Source of the DNA: Allopusillimonas ginsengisoli
GTDB lineage: Bacteria > Pseudomonadota > Gammaproteobacteria > Burkholderiales > Burkholderiaceae_B
DNA length: 64,000 bases
Direction of reading: 5' to 3'
Assembly (NCBI GenBank): GCA_005239165.1
Contig: RAPG01000009.1
Coordinates: forward strand, 1 to 64,000
Every line of letters begins with the position of its first letter. Positions within the stretch are counted from its first letter, which is position 1. Below, in pieces: positions 15,559 through 25,691 of the stretch. The notes beneath the pieces were generated by a model. That model was not told the DNA's origin. It made no database searches and was given only the letters and a program-made list of their open reading frames with translations. The position numbers and the translations under genes are program-made.

Positions 15559-18500
15559 CTAAAATCGATACGCCATTTTCAGTGACCCCGAATGGCTGGT
15601 TCCCATAGACGCGAACTCTCCGTCGTATTGAAGCCGGAAGTCCAAGCCGTTGGCGTGCATGATCTGCAAGCCTGCGCCAACTCGTCCAATCACATTGTCG
15701 GTGGGCATCGTGGTGGTGAATTTTCCCGCACTAATCGAGGCACTACTCAGCCTTGACTCGGTTTTCCAACCATTCTCCGAAAGCAGCGAAACGCCCGCGT
15801 ATGCAAAAGGTCGCAATATGGCACCTCCGGGCAGCTCGCTGCGGCCGCCGATTTCCAAGGTTGGCGCCAAGCCGAAGACAACCTGATCGCTGCCGTCGAC
15901 CTTAAGGCTCAGGGCGTCGCCCGACTCTTTATAACTGGACATTCGCGAATATGTCACATCCAGATCCACATAGGGCTTGACGTAAAAATCGCCTTCGGTA
16001 AAGGTCCGGGCAATGCGCAAGCGCGCACCAAGGCTGTACACATCGGGGCTACTCGTGGCCTGCGTCTCGAAATTTGGAATCGAGCTGTTTCGACTCAAAT
16101 CATAGGAACCATACCCTCCTCCCAATGACCCTGAAAACGTCCAGGGTCCGTCCTCGTGTTTAAGCACCAGGCCGGCATAACCCAAGTCCCCGGATGCAGC
16201 GACGCGGCGGTCATCGCCACTGAGATGCGCGTTCTGATAAGCGAAGGACCCTCCCAGAAACCACCCCGGCGAAATCTGCCGCTGGCCGCCCAACTGATAC
16301 GTGATGCTGTCATAGGAAAATCCCGATGAGCCATTGCCGCCGTGCTGATTCGTGGAGCGCCCAGTCACTTGCCCCCAGACACAGTTTTGTTCACTGGTCA
16401 GCGCATCCTCTGTCGCGAACACCGGGCAAGACATCATGGAGCTAGTGAACCGCGCCATGCCAAGCTGCATTTGCGCAGCCGGCGCCAGCGCGACGCCAGG
16501 AGACAGATCCGATAAGCGGTTCTGATACGCTCCCGAGCCTTGCCGCGAGCTGGTGTCTAGTACCGCATACAGCTTTGCCAGCGCGGAAGATCCGCCTTGG
16601 TCCCAGTCACGTTGGAGATGGCTCGCCAAGGACGTCGCGTTGCTCTTCAATTGCATGGAATTCGCATTAAAGTCGGCAGCGACAGCACGCACGTGGGTGG
16701 TGTTGCCGTCCTGACGCGTTTCGTAGTTGACCACCGCTGAATCAGATGCGCTCAACGAGCCGGTCTGCGTGCCATTGACATTCAGCACGGCCAACTCCCG
16801 ATTTGGCAACAAAGCGAGCGGTGCCACGAGCAATGCGCCGTTCAAGGTGGCAGGACCATTAATCGTAAGGAAATCAGATACCATGTTGTCGAAGTCTGCG
16901 CCCACTTGCAGCGTACCCGTTTGGGTTTGCGTGTAGACGGTATTGAAGGTCGTCGTGGCAAAGCGTGTACGATCATGCCCCCAGCGAGTTCCTTCGCGCC
17001 CGCCTAACGCAACCATTCCACTGTTCTGAAGCGAAGCGCCAACAAACTCGGGGCCAGCCGCCAAAGTCCCCGTATTCGTCATCGTTCCGCCATTCAAGTT
17101 TTGCGAGCCAGTCACTGTGCCGGCGTTGGTGACATTAAGCAAACCGGTAGTAGCCTGAATCGCTGTGTCTGCGGTTATCAAGCCGGTGCTAGCCACGGTC
17201 AGCGTGCTACTGACCAGGCTGTCCGTCCACACACCTGTGCCTCCTTCCGTGGTGGATCCGCTAAGAACGCTGCCGTCGACCGTAACGGTCACGCCAGGGC
17301 CATTTGCATTCTGCGCGAAGATGCCTATGCCGTCGATGGCTGTTGACGAGACGGTTGCGTTAGCGGCGACGGTGACATCGACCGTGGCTTCGCTGAGGGT
17401 CCCTGTTGACCCCGGCGCTGAACCCGCATAAACGGTATTTCCATCCGCAGCCAGTTTGAGCCCACCGGCACCACTGACACTTTGCGCCAGGATCCCGATT
17501 GCCCCAGATCCGCTGGCGCTGATGGTGCCGTTGTTGGTCACGGAGACGCTGCCTCCAAGTCCGCTGCCGGAGTTCAGGACACCAGCCTGGCTGGCATCCA
17601 CGGTCAGCGTGGGCGAGGTGCCCGGTAGCCCTATCAAACCACCGCCACCGCCCACCGATTGCGCAAGCAAGCCATGAGCACCAGTCCCCGCTGTTATGAT
17701 CTGGCTCTGGGCGCCGAGCGTTACAGTTACCGCTCCGCCGTTCGCCTGGGCCCCGTTCTCGGGTGTGCTACCGAAAATGCTGGTGTCGATCCCGGCGGTC
17801 GTCTGTTGATTCTGCGAGTTGATCACGATTCCACCGCCGCCGCCCACGCTCTGCGCGAGCAGCCCAAAAGCGTTGTTGCCCAGTGTCGTGATGGATACGG
17901 CGCCATTATCTTGCAGGGTTACGGCACCGCCGTTGCCTTCGCTCGTGTTCTGGGCCTGGCCGCTGGACAGCTTGATAGCGGGTATCGGATCGTCGGCCAC
18001 GGCAACTCTAATGCTGGTTCCCGCGCCCGCGAAGCCACCGCCGCCGCCAACCGATTGAAGCACCGCGCCAAACCCGGCTTCACCCCCTGTCTTAATGATC
18101 GTGGTATTGGCCGGGGTGCCCGCCGTAGTAGCGAGGGTGACCGGGCCTGCATCACCAGCACCGCCGCCCGAACCACCATAACCGATGCCCACGGCGAGAG
18201 TGCCGAAAAATCCGTCCGAGCCATCCGCCGCGTGGCCTCCACCCCCTCCGACACTCTGCGCGTAGATGCCAGGTGCAGCATACCCACCTGTGGTAATTGA
18301 GCCGCCGTTGAGCGTCGTCGTGACGCTGCCGCCAGACGAACCCTTGCCGCCATCGCCGCCAACACTGTAGTTAGCATTCAGATCGACCTTCGTGGGGTCA
18401 GCCCAGCCGGAGCCGGTAGCGAATGCGCCTCCCCCTTTCCCTCCGCCGCCGCCGATACTCTGGGCGAATATTCCTGTGGACCAATCGCCAGAGGTGGTGA

Positions 18501-21500
18501 TAGCCCCCGTGGGATCCAGGTTGACCGTTACCGCCCCCCCCGTATTGCCGGAGCCTCCAGCGCCGCCGACCGACACGCCCAGATTGAGGTTGAGTTGGTA
18601 GTTGGGCGGTGTCTCGCCTATCATTTTCTTGTAGACGTCCTGTAGGACGTCTTTAGCGTTGAACCGCCCATCGATCACATCCACAATCGGATTGTCGGCC
18701 GAACCATCAGACCCTGCCGACCCGCCTTGCCCACCACCGCCGCCGATGGATTGGGCTTGCACCCCCGCAGCGTCGCCGCCATAAGTGACGATGCTGCCGG
18801 CGACAGTCGCGCCCACGGCGCGCCCGCGCCAGCCGCGCCGCCCGTCTTGCCGACTTTAACGTCGACATTCGGCGAAACGTGCTTCGCAACACCAACGAAA
18901 TTGTAGGAACCGCCCTGCGACGTGCCGCCTCCGCCGCCGATACTCTGCGCCAGCACGCCGATCGCGCCGGATCCGGCGGTCTGGATTTGTCCCGTTGGCA
19001 TGACCTCGACCTGGACCAAGCCGCCATCGCCGCCGCCAGCACCCGAACCGCCCAGTCCGATGTTCGCCGATAGAACGGTTCCCGTACCGAACGCCTGCGT
19101 GTTACCGCTGCCAAAGCCGGCGTTACCGCCGCCGCCGCCGATCGACTGAGCCGTGATGCCGTTGGCATAGTCGCCGTAAGTCGCGATAGTGCTTGGGGCG
19201 GTACCAGCCGCATCGGGGGTGAACGTCGCCTGCCCGCCACTGACATTGATTAATCCCCCGACGGCGGTCCAGACGGAATTTCCGGCTCCGCCGGCGCCGC
19301 CATCGGCGCCTACAGCCACAGCTACGTCGAGGGACAAGGATGTCGCTTTGTCCGGCAGTGCCGACCCCACACCCAGCGCCGCTGCCAGCGACGAGGAATC
19401 ACCGCCAGCACCGCCACCCCCACCGATGCTCTGGATCAAGACACCGTGCGCGCCCTGCCCTCTGGTCTCGACCTGCGCGCCTTGCGCTGCAGCAAAAGTC
19501 ACGTAGTCGCCATGACCGGCAATCCCACCCGTACCGCCAACCGCGACGGAGATAGGAACCGAAATCTGATCCCCTGTTGTGTCCACCGGGATCGCAATCG
19601 CCGCCGCCTTTGCCGTGGCGTTACCGCCGAGACCGCCGCCACCGCCTATGCTCTGGATAACAGCGCCAAACGAATCAATGGGCATATTTGATGCCAGACA
19701 GGGCGACGCCGAGCAGGTGCCGTTTATCAACTGCGACGTCTGACCCGTCATGATGCTGCCGCCCACCAACTCTGAACTGACAATGCCGCCGTTGCCCCCG
19801 GTGCCACCACTGCCACCCACCGCCACGCTCACAGAAGTCGCAGGTCCGATGCTGTAGCCAAACGCCTGCCCCCCTGTGCCGCCGCCACCACCGATGGACT
19901 GGGCAACGAGGCCCGCTGCCTTGGTTCCTTTAGTAACGATATTGGAATCGCTCAGATTCGGGACGACAGACCCGCCCGATCCGCCGTTGCCGCCTGATTG
20001 ACCGACCGCCACCGACAGGAAAAGGCCAAGGCTATCGGCATTTCCCGCATTACCGCCACCACCGCCGATGGATTGGGCGACGAACCCGTGCGCGTTGTCG
20101 CCGCTAGTAGTGAGCGTCAGGTTCTTCGGCGTACCGATGACTTCGCCGCCAGAGCCGCCTTTGCCGCCGCTGCCGCCGATACTGACTAGCCCCTGCGACG
20201 CGCCTCCCGTGCCGCCGCCACCGCCGATAGATTGCGCCAGAACGCCTGGCGCGGACAGCCCCGTGGTGGCAATGGTCCCGGAAGCATTGATGGTCACCAT
20301 GCTGGCGTTGGATTCGAACGGATTCGTGTCCGCGTCGCCGCCTAGCGAAATAGCCAGGCCACCCCCACTTCCCGCCGAGCCACCGCTGCCACCAATGGAC
20401 TGTGCCAAAATGCCCATCGCCATCGTTCCGGCTGTGCTTATCGTTCCGGTATTGGCCAAGGTAATGACGCCAGGCATGCCCGCCGCGCCGCCGCTGCCAC
20501 CCTTGCTGTAGAAAATGCCGTAGTCGGTCGCCCCGGCACCGCCGGCGCCGGCCAGGGACTGCGCCAAGATGCCCACCGCGTCCGTACCGGCAGTTGTTAT
20601 TGTGCCGCCGTTGGTGAGGGAGATTGCGCCCGCCGCACCACCGCTACCCCCGTCGCCATCGGTTCCGCTCGCCTGGCCGTTGCCATTGCCGCCGTCAGCG
20701 CCAGCACCACTGGCGGTTTGGGCCAGAATGCCGAGTGCACTCTGCCCCTGCGTTGAAATCGAGGTATTGGAGTCTGTCGATATCGTCAACGTGCCCGTCG
20801 AGCCTCCAGACCCACCGTTGCCCCCCATTACGACGGTTCCAGTTGCTGATGCACCAATGCCGCCGTTGTTACCCAAATTTTGCGCCAGAATGCCGTAGGC
20901 ATTTGCGCCCTGCGTGGTGATCGACGTTCCCGTGACCGTCAGATCCATCGATCCGGCACTGCCTCCGGCACCGCCATTACCACCGGCGCCCCCGCCTATC
21001 GTTCCAGTAAGCTGACCGCCGTTGCCTCCCGGCCCTCCCTGGACCACCCCATAAATGCCGTGAGAATCATTCCCTTTCGTCGTGATGGAGATGGGCTGTG
21101 CCTGGCTTCCCGTGGATTTGATTGTCAAGTTGCCGGCATCGCCACCGTTGCCGGCATTGCCCGCATTGCTGCTGCCTAAGCCCAAAGCATCGCCGCCGTA
21201 GGCACCGCCCGCACCGCCCGCGCCCCCCAACTGCGAAGTCTGAATACCAGAAGCATAATCGCCAGTGGTGGACAAGGTGATGGGCGAGTTAGCTGTGGTG
21301 ACCCATACTCCTGCGTCACCGGCCTTGCCGCCAAGGCCCCCGTTACGATCGGAATAACTGCCGCTGTTGAAGGTCCCTCCGCCGGCACCGCCGCGCGTCG
21401 ATGCCAGCAAGGCCGGCAACTGGTTTCCCGTCGTCACCACGCTGGCGTCTGTTACGTTGATCTGCACGGGAACGCTAGAACCGTTAATGCTGCCTGCGTC

Positions 21501-22625
21501 GCCGCCATTGCCCCCCAGGGTCCCATCCTCGTCGGCTAGGCCGTTACCACCGCTGCCGCCGTAAATAATGGCAGCGACTCCCGCGCCTGCCGCTGGCGGC
21601 GTGCCGGTCTGGTTGACCGTTACATTACCGCCGCTCTGCAGGGTTACCATCGCGCTCAGATCTGCCGCATAGCCGATGCCTGCGGCACCGCCATTGCCAA
21701 GACCATCATCGAGCGAATCGCCACCATTGCCGGAATGGGTCTGGGCCAGAATGCCATAGAGAGCAGCTCCAGCAGTCGCGTTGTCGGCCCAAGTCCAATT
21801 AACGTTGACAGCGCCGGCGTTTGTGACCTTCGTGCTGCCGCCTCCAGCGCCGTCATTGGCTCCGCCGTCGTACTGATCACCGCCGCCGCCCCCACCGCTG
21901 GTCGCTATGATGCCCGAGAAGCGCCCCGTTCCTGCTAGCGTAGCGCTGATGTTTCCTGTATTGACGATGGCGGCCCCAGCCGATTGACCACCCGCACCGC
22001 CTGGATTGTGATCCTTCGAGGTCGTCCCACCTTCGCCACCCTGACTTAACGCTGCTAACCCCCCGCCGCCCGGGACGGTAACACCAGGCAGACTCATGGT
22101 GATGTCACCATGATTGGTCAACGAAAGGATCTGACCCAACGACTGCCCGGCTACCCCGCCATTACCGCCATATTCATTGTCGCTGCTGGTGACGCCATTG
22201 CCGCCCAGCATCTGGGAGAACAGCCCATAGACGGCGCCGCCCGTAACGATGGCGTTGCCCTGCACAGGCTGTAGAGTCAGATTCCCCGTGTTGGTTATCG
22301 TCACGCCCTGGGTGTCATCGCCGGTGAGCGTACCGTCTTGATTGCCGTTGCCGCCGATCGACAATACCTGTAACGCGGCCTTGAAAGATTCATCGACGAT
22401 AACGGTAAACTCCGCGCTGCCGGTTACCTGCAAGGGCGGAATGGGATTGTAGGAGCCCGGCCGTACGGTAACGGGACTCGACTGGGTACCCGATATGGAG
22501 CAGGAAAGCCCGCCGCCATTCTCATCGCAGGGTATGGTTTGGCCAGGCGCTGCTGTACCGAACAGAGCTCCAGCAAGTGCGATGCAAAAGGTCTTGGGTT
22601 TAAATAAAAACGTGCTGTTAGCCAT
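15559..22625 (-). CDS. giant glycine-rich autotransporter, split by one frameshift
   Basis: A type Va secreted surface protein of about 2,355 residues if one base is restored. The N-terminal half starts MANSTFLFKPKTFCIALAGA with a signal peptide (cleavage after PGQ or near it); the ATG at 22625 has AGGA eight bases before it. The passenger consists of about 27 beta-helix repeats of the form GI.AQSIGGGGGxGG. The C-terminal half ends in an autotransporter beta-barrel (from about residue 815 of that half, ENCVWGQVTGRS) closing with the terminal-Phe motif LKMAYRF. The halves meet near 18815-18830: frame one reads VGKTGGAAGAGAPWARLSP, frame two VGATVAGSIVTYGGDAAGV, in a GC-rich tract where a single base is missing. 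Likely an adhesin. Confidence 0.85.
17300..22370 (-). repeat. AQSIGGGGG passenger repeats
   Basis: About 27 copies of a 40-90-residue unit whose core is [IVL].AQS[IV]GGGGG. The middle copies are nearly identical (AQSIGGGGGTGG, AQSIGGGGGNAG). The N-terminal copies are degenerate (LFSQMLGGNG, IIATSGGGGG, ILAQTHSGNGG, IQTSQLGGAGG) and the last two also decay (ILAQSVSGAGG, IFAQNANGPG). On the plus strand this makes a dense GCCGCCGCC pattern, an obvious hotspot for recombination and for sequencing errors. Confidence 0.8.
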
Positions 22626-22700
22626 TTGCGTCATCCTGCCGAAATCAAAAAAGGAGCCCATCCCGGACGGGCAGCTTAGAAAGCTGGGGGGATGAACCAA

Positions 22701-23222
22701 ATGTCCAGAGAAAAGCGGTGGGGTTTAGATAAAAAAACCCCTTTCTTCGTTCATACTTTGTTTTATGGGAAACCAATGTGTGCAACGGAAGGTTTCGATA
22801 ATCCATCAGCATTATTTCTTCAAGGGTGTTTCACCGCAGTCCAGAACACCACTCCATGTGTCGCGCCATTCCTAGATGGTATTGTGGCTACAGTCTCCCA
22901 GGCCGTCTATCGGGTTCGCGCCATCCGTTATCGGAAAAGCGCCGTTCTTTTTATCGATGATCTCTTGGCTCGCCATGCCTGCACACGGCAGGTCACCCCG
23001 TCTACCCGTCGAGATCGATGTGGGAAAACCATGAACAATGAACTGGCCGCCATCGCCCAACGGGTCGAATTGCGCGGAGTACAGGCACGCCTGATTCACA
23101 GCAAATATCTGGGTGACTCCAAGCTGATCGTCACAATGACGTTATCGAAAGCCGCGTAGCCCACGCAGAAAATTATGCTTAATACCAGGCCAGCCTGACA
23201 CCACGGACCTAGATTCTGTGTC
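22701..23222. other. unassigned stretch
   Basis: Roughly 520 bases. A plus-strand frame 22692-23159 is open but resembles nothing known to me; its last 42 codons (from ATG 23031, MNNELAAIAQRVELRGVQAR) could be a small or partial gene. The autotransporter promoter should lie at the left of this stretch reading leftward. No repeat or RNA was recognised. Confidence 0.3.
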
Positions 23223-23380
23223 TGTGATGAGATATGGCGCTACAAGGACCAAAACAAGCACACCGCTGCGTTGACCACCAAAGCTGAAGCCGTATTTAAT
23301 AAGCTCAACACCTTTCTGGGCAGCTTCGAGAGAATCAAGAAAAGTCTGAGTACTGCGGCAGAGGCTTTTATCGACTTGCG
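23223..23380 (+). pseudogene. possible RmuC fragment
   Basis: The frame reads EIWRYKDQNKHTAALTTKA then NKLNTFLGSFERIKKSLSTA and EAFIDLRPSL. This resembles the C-terminal region of the recombination-limiting protein RmuC (xxWRYEQQNxNAxxIAxxAGxLYDKFxxFxxxLxxxGKxLxxAxxAY). No start and no upstream RmuC sequence are visible. Treated as a short relic; homology is moderate. Confidence 0.45.
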
Positions 23381-23388
23381 ACCTTCGC

Positions 23389-23705
23389 TTAACGCATGCC
23401 CCGCTTTCGCTCTCTGATACGTTTATTAACCAACAGTGCGATGAACACCACACCCGCAGCAGCACTCGTATGGCCGCCGTAGACTGTCAATCCGAAGCTC
23501 CAACCCATGCTTGCTGCAGCCAGCCATAAAGCCATCAGCAAAAAAACCAACCCGCTACACGCAGGCCTCTGGTGAGCGGCGCGTTCAATGCGTGGCCAAA
23601 CAGATCCTCCTGATGGCGGATCATTGCCAGCGCCAAGCAAGCAAAACCCGCCAGCGCAAGGAGAAGAAGCGAGGCATGAGTTAGCCAGAAAACCTGGCCG
23701 ATCAT
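23389..23705 (-). CDS. DUF3325 membrane protein, frameshifted at a 7-T run
   Basis: A small inner-membrane protein found in iron/siderophore uptake operons; function unknown. From the ATG at 23705 the frame reads MIGQVFWLTHASLLLLALAG through ALNAPLTRGLRVAGWFF, then stops. The second half, LMALWLAAASMGWSFGLTVY then GGHTSAAAGVVFIALLVNKR, lies in the next frame. Both halves are clear DUF3325. The coding strand has seven T (plus-strand A-run 23540-23546); eight would give an intact 105-residue protein. The start codon overlaps the stop of the PepSY gene (ATGA), so the genes are translationally coupled. Confidence 0.75.
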
Positions 23706-25417
23706 GTATTTTCTCCCGCGGAAGCCGGGGCTGGCGTCACTGAGTCACTTGCAGCCGAACCGGGCGCCGAAGCACGCGTCGCTAAAGCGGAACGTTTCTT
23801 ATGCACCGGCTTGGTCCGGGGCTGATGGCGCGCCGTGCACATAGCCAAATAAGCAATCAAAGCCGCAAAAACCAGCATGGCAAGGTCAAAGCCGGCAAAT
23901 AGCCAATCGCCGTCCTGCAGGCTTTTGAACAAGCTACGGTCTGTCGTGAATATATTCAACACCGGCAACAAAAACATCAGAGCCGCAGCCAGCCAGAACA
24001 GTTCAACCCAAGCCCGCTTGGCCGGACGCACAAACGCCCAAGCCAACGTACCGGCCCAAATGATGAAGAAACCATGGATTTCCCAGGCGGCCCGCTGCGC
24101 CGTACTTAACGGCAACAAACGGTTAAACCAGAAGAATGCTGTCATGGCTACCGGCAACCCCGCAATGGCGGCGATGTTCAGGCGCTCGACCAGTCGGAAG
24201 CCGAAGTAAGGTTTTTCCGGGTCAGGCAGCTTGGCTCGACGCTTGACCGTCCATAGCACCAGCCCCGTACCCACCATAGCCGTGCCAGCCATGCTGATGA
24301 TGAAATACAGCCAGCGTGCGATGATGTCGGCAAAACGCCCCAAGTGCAGGCCATACAATACACCTTGGAAGGTGGCCGCTGGGCCGGAGCCATCCTTTAA
24401 CTGCAGCAACTTACCCGATATACCATCGAACACCACGTACTGCGGTGTGGTCGATACTCGCAGTGCCTGTTGTCGAACAATGACGATCTTAGCCGCAGCA
24501 TCGCCAGGATTGTTTACCTGAATCGAACCCACGCCTCCCTGGCCCCAACGCTGTTCAGCCTGTTGGATAAATGAGCCTACAGGCAGAAGCGCTGCTGTCT
24601 CGCCCGCTGGTTTGCCTGCGGGCATGAAGAACCGCATTTCACTGGTAACGGCGGTTCGATCCGCCTGCGAAGGCAAGGCCTGTAAACCGAAAGGCATATA
24701 CATCACCATTAAGGTGATTAGTCCGCTCCAGGTAATCATGAAATGAAACGGCAGGCCCAAGACAGACAGCCCGGCATGCGCATCCAACCAGGAGCGCTGA
24801 CCTTTTCCCCAGCGGAATGTAAAAAAGTCTGTGAAAATTTTCTTGTGAGTGATAACACCGCTGATTATGGCCACCAGCATGAACATGGCGCAGAACCCTG
24901 CAATCCAGCGCGCCCACAAAGCGGGCATATAATAAAAGTTGAAGTGAAAGCGATAGAAGAAATCTCCGCCGCTTGTCTCTCTAGCTTGCAATGACTGACC
25001 CGTCTCAGCATCAAACACACCATTACCGATGCCGCGCCCCCGTGCTTGGGGGTCGCGCCAGAAGGCGCTGGCGAACGGCTGGCGCTCAGTGGGTAGAGTA
25101 ATGCTGACTTGCGTGGCTGCGGGAGTCCGGGTTTGTATGCTATCCAATACGCGCTGCGCGACTTCAGCAGGTGGAAGCGTCGCTGAAGCGACCAGTTCGG
25201 GGCGCATGTAACGCGTCATTTCCTCGCGGAAGTACGCGGCCGTGCCGGTCAGGAACATGGAGTACAGAATCCAGCCCGCCAGCAAGCCCGTCCAGATATG
25301 CAGGTCGGACATGGACTGACGTATGCCACGCGGCTTGACAGCGGGCTTGGCGGCCCGTGCCGGTTTTACTGATTCGGTTTCCGGTAGCGGATGCGTATTT
25401 TGACGGAGTTCGCTCAT
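23702..25417 (-). CDS. PepSY-associated TM-helix protein (iron uptake)
   Basis: About 571 residues of the PepSY_TM/PiuB-like family, inner-membrane proteins of siderophore systems thought to reduce or help release ferric iron. Conserved DLHIWTGLLAGWILYSMFLT GTAAYFREEM opens the domain; HFNFYYMPALWARWIAGF, HKKIFTDFFTFRWGKGQRSW, DAHAGLSVLGLPFHFMITWSGL and LYGLHLGRFAD carry the usual His residues in membrane segments. The C-terminal tail is Lys/Ala-rich. The frame is open 35 codons further, but MSELRQN at 25417 overlaps the DUF3649 stop (ATGA) and is preferred. Confidence 0.87.
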   Translation of the reverse strand: MSELRQNTHPLPETESVKPARAAKPAVKPRGIRQSMSDLHIWTGLLAGWILYSMFLTGTAAYFREEMTRYMRPELVASATLPPAEVAQRVLDSIQTRTPAATQVSITLPTERQPFASAFWRDPQARGRGIGNGVFDAETGQSLQARETSGGDFFYRFHFNFYYMPALWARWIAGFCAMFMLVAIISGVITHKKIFTDFFTFRWGKGQRSWLDAHAGLSVLGLPFHFMITWSGLITLMVMYMPFGLQALPSQADRTAVTSEMRFFMPAGKPAGETAALLPVGSFIQQAEQRWGQGGVGSIQVNNPGDAAAKIVIVRQQALRVSTTPQYVVFDGISGKLLQLKDGSGPAATFQGVLYGLHLGRFADIIARWLYFIISMAGTAMVGTGLVLWTVKRRAKLPDPEKPYFGFRLVERLNIAAIAGLPVAMTAFFWFNRLLPLSTAQRAAWEIHGFFIIWAGTLAWAFVRPAKRAWVELFWLAAALMFLLPVLNIFTTDRSLFKSLQDGDWLFAGFDLAMLVFAALIAYLAMCTARHQPRTKPVHKKRSALATRASAPGSAASDSVTPAPASAGENT

Positions 25418-25689
25418 GCCCCGCCCCCATACCAGACCCAAGCAGCCACCGGCAACAACAGCACGGCGGCCACCAACAGCCCTACCCAGGCACGGGTGGC
25501 AGAGCGTACAGCAAACACCCAAATAACCGCAGCGGCATACACCAGAAAACTGGCCGTCATGCCAATCAAAGCCGCTTCAGACGGTCGGACGGGCAAAGCA
25601 AGCGCAGCGACTGATAGCAAGGCCGCCAGCGCGTAGCCACCAAGAATGGCAGCGGCTAATCGCGATATCAATGGACACATCCGAAACAC
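25414..25689 (-). CDS. DUF3649 membrane protein
   Basis: A small inner-membrane protein (91 residues) with three hydrophobic segments (LAAAILGGYALAALLSVAAL; AALIGMTASFLVYAAAVIWV; WVGLLVAAVLLLPVAAWVW). DUF3649 proteins are nearly always encoded between a TonB-dependent receptor and a PepSY protein, as here; molecular role unknown. GTG at 25689 or ATG at 25680 could be the start. The downstream end overlaps the PepSY start by four bases. Confidence 0.85.
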   Translation of the reverse strand: MFRMCPLISRLAAAILGGYALAALLSVAALALPVRPSEAALIGMTASFLVYAAAVIWVFAVRSATRAWVGLLVAAVLLLPVAAWVWYGGGA

Positions 25690-25691
25690 GA

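Noticed and set aside
17100..21940. Many open plus-strand frames rich in Pro and Ala opposite the autotransporter
   Set aside because: They arise from the reverse complement of glycine repeats (GGC to GCC) and have no signals or conserved motifs.
17300..22370. CRISPR-like periodic repeats
   Set aside because: Periodicity reflects protein-level AQSIGGGGG repeats with variable spacing, not direct DNA repeats with unique spacers.
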